From positions 1-8,426 of the forward strand of contig JAKAHE010000085.1 in assembly GCA_021815285.1 (NCBI GenBank): a stretch of 8,426 nucleotides of DNA, read 5' to 3'. The position numbers and the translations under genes are program-made. Of the stretch, positions 1 to 5,781 are shown in pieces. The notes below the pieces were generated by a model that was not told the DNA's origin, searched no databases, and saw only the letters and a program-made list of their open reading frames with translations. This stretch comes from Nitrospirota bacterium (lineage in GTDB: Bacteria; Nitrospirota; JACRHJ01). The stretch's first letter is position 1. The number at the start of each line of letters is the position of its first letter.

Positions 1-55
1 GCAATCTCGGAATTCAAGAACTGAGATTGCTTCGCTTTGCTCGCAATGACAATCC
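1..55. repeat. Partial palindromic repeat, copy 1 (cut by window edge)
   Basis: These 55 bases are identical to 131-185, giving a direct repeat with a 130-bp period. The copy contains the inner inverted arms (GCAATCTC at 1-8 and GAGATTGC at 23-30) and the right outer arm CTCGCAATGAC (40-50). The left outer arm would lie before position 1, so the window opens inside an array. GTCATTGCGAG-type ends are typical of dispersed non-coding palindromic repeats in many environmental Gram-negative genomes. No transposase is visible. The function is unknown. Confidence 0.85.
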
Positions 56-59
56 CGCA

Positions 60-88
60 CGTCATTCCCGCGAAAGCGAGAACCCGGG
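60..88. repeat. Second repeat type, GTCATTCCCGCGAAAGCG-like
   Basis: This stretch begins CGTCATTCCCGCGAAAGCG and contains a short dyad (CCCGC-GAAA-GCGAG, slightly imperfect). It resembles a common dispersed repeat family that starts CGTCATTCCCGCGAAAGCGGG. It sits between the two copies of the GTCATTGCGAG repeat and is therefore part of the 130-bp unit. Only one copy is in the window, so calling it a repeat rests on family resemblance and not on internal duplication. Confidence 0.45.
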
Positions 89-101
89 TTTTGCCTTTGC
101 C

Positions 102-185
102 TGTCATTGCGAGAAGCCGAAGGCGGCGCGGCAATCTCGGAATTCAAGAACTGAGATTGCTTCGCTTTGCTCGCAATGACAATCC
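102..185. repeat. Complete palindromic repeat, copy 2
   Basis: A full element bounded by perfect 11-bp inverted ends: GTCATTGCGAG at 103-113 and CTCGCAATGAC at 170-180. A second perfect inner pair, GCAATCTC (131-138) and GAGATTGC (153-160), surrounds a 14-base loop. The left arm is 8 bases longer than the right, so the folded form has bulges. Bases 131-185 match 1-55 exactly. The element ends 8 bp from the stop codon of the ATPase gene, so it may act as the 3' boundary or RNA-stabilising hairpin of that operon; this last point is inference. Confidence 0.85.
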
Positions 186-193
186 AATACTTT

Positions 194-877
194 TTATTTG
201 CCCGTCCTCTCGTCAGATATTATTCTGCCGTCTTTAAAGTGTATTCTCCTCGCGGCGAAGTTTGCGATGTCCGGCTCGTGCGTGACAAGGACAATCGTTA
301 TACCCTTCTCCACATTCAGCTTCGTGAAAATCTCCATTATCTCGACGCTCGTCCTGCTGTCGAGGTTCCCGGTCGGCTCGTCCGCGAGTATGACGGACGG
401 GTCGTTTATCAGCGCCCGCGCGATGGCTACCCTCTGCTGCTGGCCGCCGGAGAGCTGGTTTGAGAAATGCCTCTCCCGGCCCGCGAGGCCGACGGACTTG
501 AGCGCCGCGTATGCCTTCTCTTCCATTTCAACTTCCTGGCCGCTGCTATAATACAACGGAAGCTCCACGTTCTCAAGCGCCGTTGTGCGCGGCAGGAGGT
601 TGAAGCCCTGGAATACGAACCCAAGCATCCTGTTTCTCATGCCGGCGAGGGTGTCCCTCGAGAGCGTCTCGACGGGCGTCCCATCGAGGATATAGCTGCC
701 GGAGGTCGGGCGGTCGAGGCAGCCGATGATGTTCATGAAGGTGGATTTCCCGGAACCGGACGGCCCCATGATGGCCGCGAATTCCCCGCGCCCTATGCTG
801 ACGTTTACGCCGTCGAGAGCGCGCAGAGTCGTGTCTCCGATGACGTATTCCTTGACGAGTTCCCTGGCCTCTATCAT
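194..877 (-). CDS. ABC transporter ATP-binding protein, MacB/LolD type
   Basis: This 227-residue nucleotide-binding subunit powers a type VII (MacB/LolCDE-like) ABC transporter at the inner membrane. All catalytic motifs are visible: Walker A GPSGSGKST (38-46), Q-loop Gln90, signature LSGGQ (142-146), Walker B VILADE (162-167) and switch His200. The TSGSYILDG and NLLPRTTALENVELPL stretches are typical of the LolD/MacB/FtsE branch. Its length is that of a stand-alone ATPase, not of the fused MacB. The ATG lies one base after the TAG of the upstream adaptor gene, with AGGA as a likely ribosome binding site, so translation is probably coupled. It is the third gene of the channel-adaptor-ATPase operon. 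The matching FtsX/MacB-like permease is absent here; it would have to lie left of the repeats or elsewhere. Substrate unknown. Confidence 0.93.
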   Translation of the reverse strand: MIEARELVKEYVIGDTTLRALDGVNVSIGRGEFAAIMGPSGSGKSTFMNIIGCLDRPTSGSYILDGTPVETLSRDTLAGMRNRMLGFVFQGFNLLPRTTALENVELPLYYSSGQEVEMEEKAYAALKSVGLAGRERHFSNQLSGGQQQRVAIARALINDPSVILADEPTGNLDSRTSVEIMEIFTKLNVEKGITIVLVTHEPDIANFAARRIHFKDGRIISDERTGK

Positions 878-878
878 G

Positions 879-2171
879 CTACATCCTGAAGAAGCCGTGC
901 GGGCCGCGGGCTGCCTCTCCCTTGCCGAAATAGTCCGTGATTACAGGCTCTCCCGCTTTCAGGCCGGAGGTGATTTCCGTGTTCACAAGGTCGGTAAGCC
1001 CTGTCTTAACGCGCACGGGGTGAGGGCCGTCCTTTTGCATCACCCATACGGTATGCCAGTCTCCGCGCTCCCCGCCCTTTTCCTTTTTTGTCTTTGCCTC
1101 GCCAGGAAGACGCACCCGGAGCGCGGATGAAGGTATCAGGAGCACGCGCTTTTTCTGGCCGGTGATTATCTTTATGTTCGCCGTCATGCCCGGGCGCAGA
1201 AGCCCGCCTTTGTTCTTCACCTCCACTATCCCGGTATACGTAACGACGTTGGAGACCGTGACCGGCGAGTAATATATCTGTGAGAGAATCCCCCTGAATA
1301 CGTGTTCCGGGAATGCGTCAACGGTAAAGCGCACCTTCTGGCCCACCTTGGCCTGGCCCACGTCGGCTTCGTCTATCGAGATTGCCACCTGCATGACGGA
1401 GAGGTCTCCGATGGTAAGGAGGTTCGGCGTGGAAAAACTTGCGGCGACGGTCTGACCAACTTCCACCTGCTTGTCTATAACGACGCCGTTCATCGGGGAT
1501 ATTATTACGGTCTTCGAGAGGTTCGTCTCCGCCGTCTCGAGACTCGCCCTGGCCTGGCTGACCGCGGCCTTCGCTTCGGCAATCTGCGCGTCGAGCACAA
1601 GGTTCTTGTCCGTATTAGCCTTTGCGTTCGCATACTGCGAGCGGGCGTTCAGATACGCCTCCCGCGCGGTATCGAGGTCGGAACGGGCGACGGAGCCGGT
1701 CTTGATAAGTATCCTGTCGCGCCTGTAGTCGGCCTTCGTCTTGTCGAGAGTCGCTTTGGCCTGGTCGATGGAAGTCTGCACCCCGCTTTTTGTCATGCCG
1801 CGGTTTGACTCCATCTCGTTAAGCTTCGCCTGGGCGTTTTCGAGGTTCGCCCGCGCCTGGTCCACCTGCGCCCGGAAAAGCTCCTGGTCGAGCTTTAAGA
1901 GCACCTCTCCCTTTTTTACCGGCGAGTTGTAGTCCACGGTTATTTTGCGTATCGTCCCGGACACCTCGGTGCCAACGAGTACGGTCGTCTTGGCCTGGAG
2001 CTTGCCGGTTGCGGATACGGATGCCGTCACGTCTCCTATGTGCGCCTTGGCAACGGCGTAGTCCTTCGGGTTGAACGTCTTTTTCTTCTTGTATATTAAC
2101 CCGAATACAAGCAGACATGCCGCGATGACGGCTATGATTATTACAATCTTTTTCGTGCTGCTTTTCTTCAT
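879..2171 (-). CDS. MacA-like periplasmic adaptor (membrane fusion protein)
   Basis: A 430-residue HlyD/MacA-family adaptor that would bridge an inner-membrane ABC permease and the TolC-like channel encoded just upstream. An N-terminal membrane anchor spans about 9-27 after a Lys-rich start. The first half of the lipoyl (barrel-sandwich) domain follows at about 45-97. A long Ala/Gln/Lys-rich alpha-helical hairpin with coiled-coil character runs from about 98 to 220. The second lipoyl half (PMNGVVIDKQVEVGQTV) is at about 224-245. A beta-barrel domain with the conserved LRPGMTANI-type motif reaches about 340, and a membrane-proximal domain with VLLIPSSALR ends the protein. The segment AKTKKEKGGERG inside the last domain is a charged loop. 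The ATG is 7 bp after the channel gene stop and the ribosome binding site is weak, so coupling is likely. Family call is firm; substrate is not known. Confidence 0.92.
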   Translation of the reverse strand: MKKSSTKKIVIIIAVIAACLLVFGLIYKKKKTFNPKDYAVAKAHIGDVTASVSATGKLQAKTTVLVGTEVSGTIRKITVDYNSPVKKGEVLLKLDQELFRAQVDQARANLENAQAKLNEMESNRGMTKSGVQTSIDQAKATLDKTKADYRRDRILIKTGSVARSDLDTAREAYLNARSQYANAKANTDKNLVLDAQIAEAKAAVSQARASLETAETNLSKTVIISPMNGVVIDKQVEVGQTVAASFSTPNLLTIGDLSVMQVAISIDEADVGQAKVGQKVRFTVDAFPEHVFRGILSQIYYSPVTVSNVVTYTGIVEVKNKGGLLRPGMTANIKIITGQKKRVLLIPSSALRVRLPGEAKTKKEKGGERGDWHTVWVMQKDGPHPVRVKTGLTDLVNTEITSGLKAGEPVITDYFGKGEAARGPHGFFRM

Positions 2172-2178
2172 TTCACTC

Positions 2179-3624
2179 TTACCTTACTCCCGCGCCTGTG
2201 CTCCGCAGAAGCCTTGAGTATGCCAGGTGATAGTCGTAATACGCCTGGGCCTGGTCAGTTCTGGCCTGCGTAAGCTGCACCTGCGCGTCCGTCACGTCTA
2301 TGATATTCCCCACCCCGGCCTCGTAGCGGCCCTGGGCGATGTCGAGGTTCTCCTTTGCCTTCTGGACCGAGACCGCAAGCGCCGCGACGCGCGCCTTGGC
2401 GTCCTGCACGGCAAGGTATGCGGAGGCGACGTCGTTTTCCACGCCGAGCTTCGAGTCCTCCAGCCTGTATTTCGCCGAGAGCGCCGCCGCCCTCGCCTGC
2501 CCCACCTGCGCGACCGTCCCGAACCCCTGGAACAGCGGAAAGGTAATGCCGACCTGGTAGCTCGACGTGTCTACCACGGCGGAGCTGTCGAAGTTGTTCC
2601 AGTCGTACCCGGCGCTTGCGCTGATTACCGGCAGAAACCCGGCGAGCGCCCCGTTCACGGCCAGCCCGTAGGCATTTTTCTGGGACTGAAGCGCCTGTAT
2701 GTCCGGGCGATTCTCTATCGCCAGGGCGAGATACTGTTCAAGAGTCTTGTCCAGCGGCTCAAGCTCCGGCCTGTCCACGACGACTGTCTTTGTCATCGGG
2801 TCCACGGTCATCCTGGTGTTAAGCGTTATACGCGCCTGGGTTACGGCGTCGTAGGCCTGTATGACCTGCACCTTCGCGTTGTTTACGCCGACCTCCGCCT
2901 GCGTTACGTCGTATCGCGGTTTTACGCCGGTGTCGTAGAACCCCTGGGCCTCACGGAGGTGATCGTTCGCCTGGGCAAGGGTGTCCTCAGCCACCTTGAC
3001 AAGCGTCTGCGCCCGGAGCAGGCCATAGTATGCGTCCCGGACGTCGTAGACGACGTTCTGCTGGACGGAACTCAGGGTCTTGTCGAGGGCGTTCTCAAGC
3101 TCGGCGTCGCTCTTTACGGAGTAATACGTCCGCCCGAAGTCGAAGATGTTCCAGTTCCCCGTAAATCCCCAGAACGTGGAGTCGTAGCTGTAAGTCGTGT
3201 CCATCATGCCGCCGAACGGGATGAACGAGGTTACGCCGTTTCTGTATACCCCAAAGTTTATCTGCGGCAGATAATTGGAGAACGCGCCCATTGTCCTGAA
3301 GCGTCCGGCGGTAAGATCCTCTTCCGCGCCCTTTATCCTCGGATGCTTCCTGAGGGCTATGCCGATGCAGTCCTCGAGCGTCATGGCGTCTTTTGGAGCC
3401 GGCTTGCCCACGGGCGCCACGGCCTCCGGCGCGGGCGGCAGGACTATGAGGTCGGGCGAGCCTGTGGCCGCTCGACCGGCTGCCGATGACGCATTGGCGA
3501 ATGCGAAGCCGGATACAGGGTTTAAGGCCGGTTTCCCGGCTGCCTGTTTGCCGGAACCCGCAAACGCCGGAGTTGCAATCAATATCATACACAACATAAC
3601 GCTGAATTTTGAAAGCCCTGACAT
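2179..3624 (-). CDS. TolC-family outer-membrane efflux protein
   Basis: Encodes a 481-residue outer membrane channel with two outer-membrane efflux protein (OEP) repeats, roughly residues 80-265 and 285-475, rich in long Ala/Gln helices. Repeated conserved stretches such as YDVTQAEVGVNNAKVQ and NIIDVTDAQVQLTQARTDQ are typical of TolC relatives. I chose the ATG at 3624 and not the in-frame ATG 30 bases upstream at 3654: a perfect GGAGG lies 6 bases before it, and the protein then starts with a clean signal peptide (about residues 1-22, cleavage after AFA). An Ala/Pro/Gly-rich linker of about 55 residues separates the signal peptide from the first OEP repeat and is longer than usual. It is the first gene of a three-gene efflux operon. 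It would form the trimeric exit duct for the adaptor and ATPase encoded downstream. Confidence 0.93.
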   Translation of the reverse strand: MSGLSKFSVMLCMILIATPAFAGSGKQAAGKPALNPVSGFAFANASSAAGRAATGSPDLIVLPPAPEAVAPVGKPAPKDAMTLEDCIGIALRKHPRIKGAEEDLTAGRFRTMGAFSNYLPQINFGVYRNGVTSFIPFGGMMDTTYSYDSTFWGFTGNWNIFDFGRTYYSVKSDAELENALDKTLSSVQQNVVYDVRDAYYGLLRAQTLVKVAEDTLAQANDHLREAQGFYDTGVKPRYDVTQAEVGVNNAKVQVIQAYDAVTQARITLNTRMTVDPMTKTVVVDRPELEPLDKTLEQYLALAIENRPDIQALQSQKNAYGLAVNGALAGFLPVISASAGYDWNNFDSSAVVDTSSYQVGITFPLFQGFGTVAQVGQARAAALSAKYRLEDSKLGVENDVASAYLAVQDAKARVAALAVSVQKAKENLDIAQGRYEAGVGNIIDVTDAQVQLTQARTDQAQAYYDYHLAYSRLLRSTGAGVR

Positions 3625-3630
3625 GAAATT

Positions 3631-3635
3631 CCTCC
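3631..3635 (-). promoter_or_regulatory. Shine-Dalgarno site deciding the channel gene start
   Basis: GGAGG on the minus strand with 6 bases to the ATG at 3624. This favours that start over the ATG at 3654, which has no purine-rich site ahead of it. The last base of the site is shared with the dyad at 3635-3646, so a protein bound there would hinder ribosome access or reflect a transcription roadblock. Confidence 0.85.
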
Positions 3636-3646
3636 GGTTAAAACCG
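3635..3646. promoter_or_regulatory. Candidate operator dyad 2 (CGGTT-N2-AACCG)
   Basis: Minus-strand CGGTTTTAACCG has the same half-sites and the same 2-bp spacing as the dyad at 3684-3695. The centres of the two are 49 bp apart. It lies in the predicted 5' leader of the efflux operon, directly beside the ribosome binding site. Identical half-sites repeated around one promoter are characteristic of a dimeric transcription factor with two operators. The regulator is not in the window. Confidence 0.5.
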
Positions 3647-3676
3647 TTTGCCATTAATAATCCGCATAGAATTAGA

Positions 3677-3706
3677 AATATGACGGTTATAACCGGTTTC
3701 TGTCAA
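3677..3706 (-). promoter_or_regulatory. Predicted sigma-70 promoter of the efflux operon
   Basis: On the minus strand a consensus -35 box TTGACA (3701-3706) is followed by an 18-bp spacer and a -10-like CATATT (3677-3682, 4 of 6 matches). Initiation would fall near 3670, giving a leader of about 45 bases before the ATG at 3624. The weak -10 box and slightly long spacer fit a regulated promoter. Confidence 0.6.
3684..3695. promoter_or_regulatory. Candidate operator dyad 1 (CGGTTATAACCG)
   Basis: A perfect 12-bp palindrome centred in the spacer between the -35 and -10 boxes of the efflux promoter. A bound dimer here would block RNA polymerase (TetR or MarR style) or distort the spacer (MerR style). 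The adjoining AACCGGTT adds a third overlapping half-site. The half-sites recur at 3635-3646. Confidence 0.55.
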
Positions 3707-3762
3707 TAGAAAAATAATTTGAATCACAAGATTCTTAGACCGACGCCGGGGCGGGAAGGTTA

Positions 3763-3797
3763 CAAAATAAAAAGCCGGAACCCTCATGAGGCTCCGG
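3763..3797 (-). terminator. Rho-independent terminator, minus strand
   Basis: Read on the minus strand, a hairpin at 3797-3775 (arms CCGGA...TCCGG outside and the perfect palindrome CCTCATGAGG inside, with a small asymmetric bulge) is followed by CTTTTTATTTT. It lies about 270 bases past the cytochrome gene stop and about 55 bases before the efflux promoter. It would separate the two operons. It could alternatively end a short RNA started near 3836. Confidence 0.8.
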
Positions 3798-3836
3798 ACA
3801 TACCAACGATTACTTATATTAAAATTCAAACCCGAG
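3764..3836 (-). ncRNA. Possible short RNA between the two operons (speculative)
   Basis: A second minus-strand TTGACA occurs at 3867-3872, followed after 18 bp by TGATAT (3843-3848; 3 of 6 matches to a -10 box). Initiation would be near 3836 and the strong terminator at 3763-3797 would stop it after about 73 bases. There is no good reading frame in it. The weak -10 box makes this only a suggestion. Confidence 0.2.
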
Positions 3837-4068
3837 CAGCAAATATCATCGATAGGAAAAATTTATTGTCAATAGCAGTTCCGGATTATTTCTTTAACAT
3901 ACCGATTATTAAGATGAAAATTTTTGTTAAGCGCTTTTTTTCGCCGGTATGGAAAATGGCGCAAAAAATGCCATAAAACAGGCCGTTTTCAGCTGAAAAC
4001 GGGGCGCGGGGAGGGTCGTTTCCGAATTAATTTTCCCCGATATAAAACAACGGGTTAGCTTCCCGGCA
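3798..4068. other. AT-rich intergenic stretch downstream of the cytochrome gene
   Basis: No supported gene. The base composition is much richer in A and T than the flanking genes. It contains the speculative -35/-10 pair near 3843-3872, several short A or T runs, a small inverted repeat (ATGGC at 3956-3960 with GCCAT at 3970-3974) and the 20-bp palindrome at 3983-4002. A weak 4-bp hairpin with a T-rich tail (about 4065 to 4043, minus strand) follows the cytochrome stop directly and might weakly terminate. Confidence 0.6.
3983..4002. repeat. Perfect 20-bp palindrome
   Basis: CCGTTTTCAG followed by its exact complement CTGAAAACGG, with no spacer. It lies 67 bases past the cytochrome stop on the minus strand. 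As RNA it could form a hairpin with a short tip loop and is followed on the minus strand by CCTGTTTTATGG, a poor T-tract, so it may be a weak terminator or 3'-end stabiliser. As DNA it could bind a dimeric protein. Confidence 0.6.
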
Positions 4069-5781
4069 TCAGTCGAATCCGCCCTTGTGCGTGTGGCATT
4101 TCGTGCAGCCTTTTCCTTTATATTTCAAGTGGTTGCCGCTCAACGGATGGCATACTTCGCATATCCCTGAGCCGTTTTCTGTAAAAACGCGCCCGCCGAA
4201 GGAAACCCGCTTTACGCCGAAGGGCGTCCGGACATTATCCCTGATGTCAGATGCGTTTTTCGCGCCGTGAATCCTGTGGCAAATCAAGCAGTTAAGCCCC
4301 TGGTGCGTGTTCTCGGAGTGGCAGTCGTAGCATAGCGCATTGTTCTTAGAGGATACCCTTAAGTACGGTTCCGTAAGCGTCACGTAGACCGAATATCTCT
4401 TTGAAATCGGCTGGTTAAAGGTTATAACCCCTTCCGTGTCGTCGTACGAATACTCCGAGGCAGGCGCCTGCCATCGTCGCATCTCATGCACTGTCTTTGG
4501 CATTTCTGTAATATTTTCAACCACATAAACCTTAGGCTCAATGTATCCCATGCCGCTCCAGCCGCCCTTGTAAAGCCACCAGTTCACCCCGTCGCCTGAG
4601 GACGCCGGCTCCCAGGTCCTTCCGTAATCGCCCGGTTTTTCCATTACATTATGGCATGTTACGCATTCTATACGCCCGCCGGGGAGGTGCGCGGACATCA
4701 TGTCGCTCCATGGGCCTGAAGGGGTCGTGCCAATGGACGGGATTTTGGTGCCCCCGGCCCCCGCTTTCACGCCAGTATGCCCCCCGCCAGAGGGTACGAC
4801 ATATGCGTTCGCCATCCCGGAATTATTATGGCAGAGCTTGCAGAACGCCGGCTTTTGCAGGAAATCCGGCTCCGGCAGGAGGTCTTTGGACATGTGGCAG
4901 ACCCGGCAGGCCCCGTTCATGTATTTATCGTAATTGGAGTGAGGGAGGTAGGGCTTTCCCTTATCCTTCGGGAAGACCATAAGCGTAACCTCGACATGGT
5001 CTCCCTTAACGCCGGGCGAGAGCGGCTTGATCGATACCGTCGCATCGTAAAAACCTACTGATTTATAAGGTATTATGCCAAGTTTCAAAAGTCCCGGAGC
5101 GGCCCCGGACGAAGGCGACAATATAAGCCAGTTCTCGTCTGATTTCGCCTTCCAGCCGACCTTCGCGTCGTTTCCGCCGCCCAGGACATTTACCATGACC
5201 CTTTCCATTCCAGGCGCGGGCCAGCCCTGCTGATACTTGAAGTTTACCGTCTGCCTGTCAACCTTCACACCTACAGCCTCGACGCGTTCCTCGGCGACGG
5301 CCTTGATCTCCGGCTCGCCTGAGGCAGGCGAGGAGGGCGCATCGGCGGCCTGACTTTTCTCCGGCAGAGGCTGATTAGTTAATATTTTCCGGGGGGTTAT
5401 GGGCGCGGGATTTTTTGAAACCCCATTCTGCGCGCCTTCGCTTTTTGGCGTTTCCTGAGCCGGTTTCGCCTCCCCTTGAGGCGGCGTTTGTCCATGTTCC
5501 GCACCCGCTGCCGGGCGTCCGGGGCCGTTATACGCGCCGGTCGATACCACATGGCCGCCGACAGGCGCCGAGCCGGCATATTTCCGCCCGCCAGACGCGC
5601 GGCCATCGTCCGCATAGCTTTTTACGCCGGGTTTCAAGGCGCTTGCCGGCTGGACGTAGATGAGTTCGTTCGTATACTTCGGGAGCCTGGGCGCCGGGAA
5701 TGGCTTCGGCATAAGGAATGCCGCTATGAGCAGTATGGCGTGGATTACGACGGAGATGGAAAGAAACTCCGCGCGGCTCAT
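4069..5781 (-). CDS. TonB-like anchored, BACON-like, seven-haem c-type cytochrome
   Basis: A 570-residue membrane-anchored periplasmic protein, probably an electron carrier. The ATG at 5781 overlaps the upstream TGA as ATGA; a longer frame to 5886 lies inside the upstream gene and is rejected. Residues 7-23 form one membrane segment with Ser10-x3-His14, the spacing of the TonB SxxxH motif, followed by PKPFPAPRLPKY and ELIYVQPA, also TonB-like. A Pro/Gly/Ala-rich spacer fills about 36-165. Residues 172-271 resemble a BACON-type beta-sandwich (VGWKAKSDENWLILSPSSG). Seven CXXCH haem sites start at 292, 314, 373, 484, 498, 541 and 559. Eight other histidines (281, 335, 365, 432, 493, 505, 551, 565) could serve as distal ligands. 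About 106 residues between haems 3 and 4 look beta-rich. No TonB C-terminal domain is seen. It is the last gene of a three-gene operon. The haem assignment is firm; the TonB and BACON assignments rest on motif reading. Confidence 0.85.
   Translation of the reverse strand: MSRAEFLSISVVIHAILLIAAFLMPKPFPAPRLPKYTNELIYVQPASALKPGVKSYADDGRASGGRKYAGSAPVGGHVVSTGAYNGPGRPAAGAEHGQTPPQGEAKPAQETPKSEGAQNGVSKNPAPITPRKILTNQPLPEKSQAADAPSSPASGEPEIKAVAEERVEAVGVKVDRQTVNFKYQQGWPAPGMERVMVNVLGGGNDAKVGWKAKSDENWLILSPSSGAAPGLLKLGIIPYKSVGFYDATVSIKPLSPGVKGDHVEVTLMVFPKDKGKPYLPHSNYDKYMNGACRVCHMSKDLLPEPDFLQKPAFCKLCHNNSGMANAYVVPSGGGHTGVKAGAGGTKIPSIGTTPSGPWSDMMSAHLPGGRIECVTCHNVMEKPGDYGRTWEPASSGDGVNWWLYKGGWSGMGYIEPKVYVVENITEMPKTVHEMRRWQAPASEYSYDDTEGVITFNQPISKRYSVYVTLTEPYLRVSSKNNALCYDCHSENTHQGLNCLICHRIHGAKNASDIRDNVRTPFGVKRVSFGGRVFTENGSGICEVCHPLSGNHLKYKGKGCTKCHTHKGGFD

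Noticed and set aside
1..185. CRISPR array
   Set aside because: The repeated unit is about 130 bp, is itself built of palindromic dispersed repeats, and there are no short regular spacers or cas genes.
37..463. Two plus-strand open frames over the repeats and the ATPase gene
   Set aside because: They read through the palindromic repeats and antisense to the ATPase, whose Walker and signature motifs are intact.
2227..3489. A 420-codon open frame on the plus strand
   Set aside because: It runs antisense to the whole TolC-like gene, whose signal peptide and OEP repeats are clear. The translation is low in recognisable motifs and is a by-product of GC-rich codon use.
3625..3654. Upstream ATG for the TolC-like gene
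   Set aside because: No Shine-Dalgarno precedes it, whereas GGAGG lies 6 bases before the ATG at 3624, which also gives a better signal peptide.
3638..3829. A 63-codon minus-strand frame upstream of the channel gene
   Set aside because: It spans the terminator hairpin, the efflux promoter and both dyads, so it is not credible as coding.
3719..3976. An 85-codon open frame on the plus strand in the intergenic gap
   Set aside because: It begins with TTG with no ribosome binding site, passes over the minus-strand terminator and has no recognisable composition or domain.
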